Part shown: positions 58,009-64,000 of the stretch, piece by piece
Position numbering within the stretch: the first letter of the stretch is position 1
How the letters are laid out: each line of letters begins with the position of its first letter
DNA from: Aspergillus flavus
Lineage: Eukaryota; Ascomycota; Eurotiomycetes; Eurotiales; Aspergillaceae
Direction of reading: 5' to 3'
Assembly: GCF_009017415.1 (NCBI RefSeq)
Contig: NC_092406.1
Location: 5,270,001-5,334,000, forward strand
Length of the DNA stretch: 64,000 nucleotides
Translations under genes and position numbers: made by a program
Notes under the pieces: generated by a model
Databases searched by the model: none
Seen by the model: only the letters and a program-made list of their open reading frames with translations
Told to the model about the DNA's origin: nothing

Positions 58009-60834
58009 CTATTGCCCCTCCGTCTTGGGACCAGATTCGGATTGAACCGTTGATTCATGTCTTTGCGACAGTGCAGATGGTCCCAGAGGCGGTATCCGGT
58101 TAAGCGATGGAGATGACATGGCCGAATGTTGACCATTGGGAGCATGGGACTGGGCATGAAGCATCAGAGCGTTTTCGCGCTGTCTGCGCTCCTCTTGCTC
58201 AGGAGTCATGCACTTTACGGGTGGCGGAATGGGAGCATCAGGCGAACTGCGTCCCATCAACTTGGGACTCGGCTCAAGTTTCTGTATAGGAGGCAAGATT
58301 GGCGCACCCGTCATACTCCCAGAAGTAACGGGGCGAGGTGATTGCTTGGTGGGGCTGATCCCTGAAAGTGCAACACCGCCATGTGAACTTTGTGGAGGGG
58401 ACGAGTGACTAGCATTGGGCGTAGCTGCAAAGGATGGGTGTCCACCAGGGATTGAAGAGAAGGAAGCGTAGTGACCACTGCCTCGGCGTGGGGCCTGGTG
58501 TTGCCTGTAAGGTGTCCATGGGCCTGAGTTGTCTGATGGTGGTGCAGGTGGAAACCCGGCAAGGGGTCCAACATCACGGTTGCCCTGGGTAGGAGACATT
58601 GAGGGACGGTTCTGGATAGGTGAGGGAAATGTCGGGCTTTGAGTGGAGTGGGAGGATGACGGCCGTTGTGAATGGAAAGAGTGGAAAGAGCCACCGTTAA
58701 AAGAAACACGGCCGTTGGGAGGCAGGTGTGTTGCTTGTTGGATTGATGGTAGCTTCGGAGGTGCTTCCCTAGAGGGCGAATAACCATTGGCACCCTTCGA
58801 TGGAGAAAAGAGAGCTCGGGGACTGCCGAGTGACACGGTGTGGGCAGACTGCGGGCGGCGCTCGGGTGACATAGGGGCAGGTTGGGCTTTGCTGTGGGAA
58901 GGAAGAGATGGTTGCATTGTAGGCAATTTAGATGGTGACCCGTTTGGAGGCACGGTCAATGGCACAGAAGTGTGTGCAGTCTCCACGCCCTTGCCTTCCT
59001 GATCAGCTTCAGCAGCCGCAGAAGACGGTGAGGAGCCGACACGAAACTTCAATGGCGGGATTTTCGGCCTTTTTGCCTCCTCTTCTCGCCGTTTACAATC
59101 TTGGCAGATAAGATGGAAATCGTCACGCTCGGCCTCTTGTTGCGAGATACCAAGACACTTGCTGTGCTGCCATACATTGCACTTCTCACATGCAACGCTA
59201 TGCTCGCCGTCATCCTATGCAGGGTCAGTGAAGGTGCCTTAGTATATGGGACGGCGCCGACATACCAAGTTCTCTCCGTGCATACCGCACCCAGAACAAT
59301 CGAATATCCATTCGTCTTCCTGAGAAAGATCCTCCAGATTCTTTCTCTGTTTTTCCAGTTCGGCCTTCAACTGTCTTTCAGAGATTCTGCTTTCGCCCCG
59401 TTCGAGTTTCTTCTGTTCCTCCGCTATCCGCTCTAGCTCACTTTCGTGTAGAATACGCTTTCGTTCCCGATCCTTGATACGTTGCTCGCGAGTCATAATG
59501 CGCGATCGTCTTTCTTTTTCCATCTTCTTAATCCTCTCTTCTTCCTTAAGAGCAGCCGCTAGCTCTTCTTCTCGTTTCCGTGCCGCCTCGGCAGCTTCTC
59601 GATCCTGTCGCTCCTTCTCAGCTTTTCCAGCAAGCCGGCTTGATCGTTTTGCACCCGCGAGCAGCTGTAAGTTCATGAGCTCTTTTTCACGTTTGGCCTT
59701 CTGTCGCTCCTGTGCCTCCTCTTCCTTCTCGATCACAGGCAACACTTGCTCTTCAATGCGATCCCTCAAGATCTTCTCGTCAGGGTCTTTCGTTTTCCGA
59801 ATCGAATCCAGAAACTGGTGATAGTCTTGTAACGTGATTGCAATGCACTCCCATTTCATCCCCTCGTAAGGATCCCCAGTGACTTCTCCATTGATGTTAT
59901 TATTTTCCTCGCCCGAGGATTCCTCCGCAGCAGCGGCTCCTGATACCTTTCTGCGTTTTGACGCTCGAACAGCACGTGCACTCTTTCTCTTCGTCTTCGA
60001 TTTGGCAGGTTTCGGAGGAGGGGGAGGAGGAGGATCAGTACGACGATAGAGTCGGTTGTCATCTAGGATATAATAGTAGCGCCCTTCGCGATCGTAACCT
60101 AGTTCCTCAATGCGCTAACATGACATCAGTAACAAGCGTAAGGCACGATACCATTCCGAGCAGTACTCACCCATTGCGTTTGATCCGCCTCCCTTTGCTC
60201 CGGCATCTTATCACGGATGCGATCCGGATTCCAAAACGTCCATATGGTCAACTGATGAAGGACGCGAAGCTTCAGGAAGACATCGAACTCGGAAAACTTA
60301 TTAGGAACCTCATCGTGCCCGAACGGATTAGGGAGATGAGGTGCTTTGGCATTATATTGACGTCGCGTGTATTCGTCAAAATTGTCGAAACTAAGGGTAA
60401 CCGCTCGTGTTAGCGCTTCGTGGAAGTTCAAGGGGCTCAAGGCCTTATCACGTACGTGAGGCCCCGATGCGACGAGATCCATTTCAGAAGACAGAGTCCA
60501 ATCTCCAGGAGTTTTTCAGAAGAACCAGGTTTTAAGCATTCTTTCTCTAAGTCCTGTGAAATAGTGCGAAACGAAGAGGTTAGCTTCTACTACACGCGAC
60601 AAGCAAGTTAAAGAAGGGCGAAAGAGGCTATTTCATAGATCCTAGTTCGGCAAGATGGCATACTTCAATTCCAAACTCCTCATCAATCTTCATAGGTTTG
60701 CCAAAGATCGCTATATACTGCATGAGATTTGCAAACTCCCAGCAATTCCGCAGTCGGTGCAGCAAACCAGACTCCTCAGGTGGCTGCTCCGGAGCAGCGT
60801 CTACCTCGGAACGGGTGCGCTTTCGCGATACCAT
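58009..60834 (-). CDS. DDT-like and PHD-finger chromatin protein, 847 aa
   Basis: Five exons: 60834..60664, 60553..60456, 60390..60171, 60114..59266 and 59214..58009, with introns of 51-110 bp. The N-terminus (NCWEFANLMQYIAIFGKPMK, FGIEDLEKECLKPGSSEKLL, FDVFLKLRVLHQLTIWTFWN, QTQWRIEELGYDREGRYYYI) has the helical layout of a DDT/WHIM-like module of ISWI-type remodeller partners. A basic stretch and a long Glu/Lys/Arg coiled coil follow. A C4HC3 PHD finger is formed across an exon junction near residues 434-490: WIFDCSGCGMHGEN, then EHSVACEKCNVWQHSKC and DFHLICQDC. The C-terminal 340 residues are Pro/Ser-rich and disordered. PHD fingers read histone H3 tails. The exact yeast counterpart is unclear. 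Confidence 0.88.
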
Positions 60835-60849
60835 GTCGGCGGTTCGAGC

Positions 60850-61520
60850 GCATGAACAGCGCCGCAGCGCAGAACCGAATTTCGAAAATCACGGTTTAGC
60901 TGTCAAGCGGTGTTTGTTTTCTTGTAAGCAGGAGGTTAGATGTGTATACACGAGAAAATTATCAGAGGTTAAATTTCAATCGAGTCAAACTATTCAGACG
61001 TAGTGGCGGAACACAGGGCGGGATTTGCCAGGGCGGGCGTGTCTTCGAGATGGAGATGAGCTCACGGGGCGCGTCGAGACCTCCGCCCGTCAGGTGATTT
61101 CCAGTGTTAGCGAGCTCTCCGATAAAGTGCTCTCTGAGATCACTACCACGTAAGGAGTCGAGGATAGTCCCCGGTACTCAAATTCTTATTAAATTTATAT
61201 AAAACCAAGTATATGCAAGGTAATGTCCTACTTAATTAACGACAGTAAAAAATAAAGACAAACCGTGCCTCAGAATTTGCAGACCAGAACGTCTTCCACC
61301 CGTACATGCAATCCCAACGCATGAATCAAAACCTAGATTCTGGTATCTCGCTCAAAGAGGGTCTATCTCATTCAAATGGGAAATGAGGAAAGGGATCGTC
61401 AAGGACAAGCAGAATGCACAGAAAAGACAGCGCCATCCATATCCACGCCACCACACAAGCCTGTACCATTATGACCGAAATGGGATAAAGGAGGAAAAAC
61501 CGCAGACCCCATGCGAAAGA

Positions 61521-61560
<40 letters not shown>

Positions 61561-61790
61561 GCGACAGGAAACAAAAAAAAAAGGACAAACTTTGTTACAT
61601 AGTGGTCACATAAATCCCCAACCCGGTGCTCCTCTCCCAATCTTTTTTCTTTCTTCTTGGTTATACCGTTATTTTGCCATTTTCACACATTTGCGCCTCA
61701 TGACCCAGATTCGCCTTAGACCGTCCCATGCATATCGTAAGGTTGTCAAATATACCAAGTAATTCAAAACGGAAGCAATGCTTTTTCGAC
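60850..61790. other. Intergenic with a 36-A homopolymer
   Basis: Space between the start of the DDT/PHD gene and the 3' end of caf40. An A-tract of 36 bases lies at 61522-61557. Frames there encode Lys or Phe runs and are artefacts. Confidence 0.5.
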
Positions 61791-61792
61791 TT

Positions 61793-63181
61793 TTACATAG
61801 CAACACCCGGAGCGCCATCGGAGACATTATCGGAAAGATTGATAAGAAGCTGTGCGAGACAACGTTTCGTAGCTGCATCATCGCGGAGGACGGAGGAGAA
61901 GGTGGCGTCTCGCAAAGGCTCGGGAAGGCATTGGCGCAAGGCCTCACGCGCTCTGCTGTTATCACTCAGGCTACAGATAGTTAGGAAATATTCACAAACG
62001 CAAGGTGTTGTCCAGCCGTTAATCATATGTGGCCTAAAACTTACCGAAGGAAACAGCGCACAACGTGCTTCAGAAGCCTTACGGTCTGCTGCTCCACGAG
62101 CTGGGTGACCATGTTGCTCAGAACAGTCCCCACAGCATAGAATCTCTCGTATGTCGCACAAATATATGCAAGACCAATATCATCAAGCAGGATTTTTTGA
62201 ACGATAAAGATAGCAACTGTTTTGCTCAGCTCCGAACCGGTTTCCATGATACGGAGGCAGAGGGGGATAATCTCGGTTGTGAGAAGGAAGTTGATGACAT
62301 CAGAAGAGTCATTCTTGACCAACGCTCCGATCACACCAAGAGAGGTGAGGCGAAGGTATTCGAACGGGCGAGATTTGGAGGTCGTATTCAGGAAGGGATA
62401 AAGAAAAAGTGGGATATGAGCTGGGGGAGTATTTGCGTCAGCCAACAAGTATTGTAAGCAAGCATGAACTGCTACATACCATTCAGAAATAGTGTGCGGG
62501 TCTCATTGTGGGAGGCGACACATTGCAACAGAGCCAGTGCGTTGCAGACTCGATTTGAAGCCGCGGCGGTTAACTGAGAGGGGTTCAATAAGGGGTATAC
62601 AGAAATGATTTCCTGAAGCAAGGCAGTCATAACGCCTACAAAGACCAACTCGTTAGCATCCATGAAGTAGTCGCCACATACAGGAAACAGTTCATACCAA
62701 ACGAATGCCAAATGACAAGCGCCAACTCAGGAACTTGCTCTCGCTTTTTACTTAGTTCCATGAGGGCAGCTTCTCTGCGGTTTGGATCTAGAAGCTCAGC
62801 AACCCAGATGAAAACCTTGCGGTTCTCATCACTGATCCCGCCATCCATCACCGATACCGCGCCCGGGAGAGCGCCATCCCCGCTTAACCCTCCAGCACCT
62901 GCACCCTGTGCTGGGTTTCCAGCAGCAGGGTTGCCGGCCATAGCTATGCGATTATAGTGTTGTTGCTGGGCGGCGGCGGCGGCAGCCGCAGCGGCCTGCA
63001 CTTGGGCATGCTGTTGGGCCGCCAAGGAAGAATGCTGTTGTTGTGCCTGGTGTGGGTGGTGCTGGGCTTGATGGTGCTGTTGTTGCTGCTGTTGCTGCTG
63101 CTGCTGATGTTGCAGCCAGGAGGGATCAGCGGGATATTGATGCTGATGGGAAAAAACGTGCTGAGTCTGCGTCTGGAGCAT
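61793..63181 (-). CDS. caf40: CCR4-NOT subunit Caf40/Rcd1 (CNOT9), 397 aa
   Basis: Four exons: 63181..62698, 62635..62480, 62420..62045 and 61970..61793, with introns of 59-74 bp. The first 110 residues are low complexity, with a Gln run encoded by CAG/CAA and an Ala run. The conserved armadillo core begins [20 protein letters not shown]. It continues LIWHSFG-like, [60 protein letters not shown] and [20 protein letters not shown]. Caf40 binds Not1 and Trp-containing regulators in mRNA deadenylation and translational repression. The frame stays open 43 codons upstream of the first ATG with a protein-like end (CHDCPPEDYESPILHQPV), but no ATG precedes it. Confidence 0.95.
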
Positions 63182-63189
63182 GACGGGCT

Positions 63190-64000
63190 GGTGAAGGATC
63201 GGGGACTCGTAATCCTCAGGAGGACAGTCGTGGCAGCTCTGAGCGACCGAAGACAGAGATACAAGGAATGACAAGGAATGAGACGTCGAGGGAAAGGTTT
63301 CTATAGTCAAGGAATTGTACCCGAAATTAAATTCACGAATGACAGTTTTCTGTCGTTGTTATTTGCTTGAGGGTTGAATGTGAAAGTGTGCGACTTGGCG
63401 TGCTGAAGTGTGAGCAATGGATGGAGAAGTCGAGGAAGTTCCGGACTACGGGAGGCGGGGAGAACGCAAGTTCCGGCCGAGCATTGACTTGATGCTTTAA
63501 ACCCGTGCGCGGCCCGCTTAAACCGTCCAAGTCACTCAAGCGCCATCAATTGAGCGCCCTTTAAAGTATTTTTAATATTGATAGAATATTTAGGGCCGTT
63601 CCAGCTCAGTCTCTCTTTTACCGATCATGAATTTCTTAGTCTTACTCCAACTTCAATTGAATAAGGTTTCCTGAAGCGTCTCCATAGCATACAATACCAA
63701 TGTCCCTCTGCGGACTCGCCGCCTTACATGTTACACAGAATGTCGCACGAGTACTTCCGGCAGGTGCAGGACACTATTGCGGGAGTTTCGAACAAAGGTA
63801 CTCGGTACCCGTCGTTATGGTGCAGAAAGTGCATGATTTTACCCACCCTCATAGTCTTGGACCTGCGTTCATATTTTTGGGTCTAAGCTCAATATACTCC
63901 GATTCCTGCGGCTACATGCAATTGACCTATCCAAATGATTCCGATCAAAACATCTTATTACTCAGTATCTCTGGCAGGATGACATAATTGTCATTGCGCT
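63190..64000. other. Upstream region of caf40, no further gene
   Basis: No ORF with family features. The leader or promoter of caf40 lies here. A 95-codon plus frame at 63700-63987 was not accepted. Confidence 0.45.

Noticed and set aside
63182..63310. 43-codon N-terminal extension of Caf40
   Set aside because: No ATG; the listed start is TTG. The first ATG is 63181, although the sequence is somewhat protein-like.
1..64000. CRISPR arrays, prophage or insertion sequences
   Set aside because: No spaced direct repeats or transposase genes seen; the window is eukaryotic nuclear DNA.

Overview
The window is nuclear DNA of a filamentous ascomycete. The introns are short (47 to 112 bp) with GTANGT-type donors. 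The set of conserved genes, an isolated (dispersed) 5S rRNA gene and a cross-pathway-control gene with a two-uORF leader all fit Pezizomycotina. Gene content and recurring TACGGAGTA motifs suggest Eurotiales (Aspergillus/Penicillium/Talaromyces type), which I infer rather than prove. Exon-intron models were built by hand by joining reading frames at GT/AG sites. For all spliced models given exon lists, the exon lengths sum to a multiple of three.

Layout. 1-5.4 kb: tail of a flavin monooxygenase gene, a DUF4202 gene, a Ccc1-type vacuolar iron transporter, a small unknown gene and a GPI-type surface protein. 6.8 kb: a U6 snRNA gene with TATA box, T-run terminator and a downstream B box. 7.1-16.9 kb is an accessory stretch: a broken phosphotransferase-like gene, a diverged direct repeat, a small conserved-looking ORF, an intact NmrA/isoflavone-reductase-like gene, a decayed FAD-linked oxidase, a 5S rRNA gene and a PD-(D/E)XK-like gene broken by one stop codon. 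18.0-25.8 kb is housekeeping: VPS9 (five exons), divergently an ASNSD1-like asparagine-synthase-domain gene, and the bZIP regulator cpcA. 25.8-29.4 kb is gene-poor, followed by a five-exon PH-domain/Meu6-like gene. 31.7-35.3 kb has no gene. 35.3-38.8 kb holds a six-exon SLC26-STAS-cNMP transporter of the Vsb1/YGR125W type. 39.9-41.2 kb holds decayed remnants of a protein kinase and another gene. 41.8-47.2 kb carries an amidohydrolase, PSF1 of the GINS complex and an HMG-box regulator. 47.2-58.0 kb is a long gene-poor block with a 25-C and a 22-G homopolymer. 58.0-63.2 kb carries a DDT/PHD-finger chromatin protein and the CCR4-NOT subunit Caf40/Rcd1.

How it fits together. The conserved genes serve amino-acid homeostasis (cpcA, the Vsb1-like protein, the ASNSD1-like protein), metal storage (Ccc1), endosomal traffic (VPS9), replication (PSF1), chromatin (DDT/PHD) and mRNA turnover (Caf40). 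There is no single pathway cluster. Four broken genes sit in the accessory stretches, which suggests gene-family birth and death there. The observation I find most worth following is the cpcA leader. It has exactly two AUG uORFs, a 4-codon one and a 50-codon one. It is also overlaid by an AUG-less open frame of about 295 codons that is in frame with CpcA.
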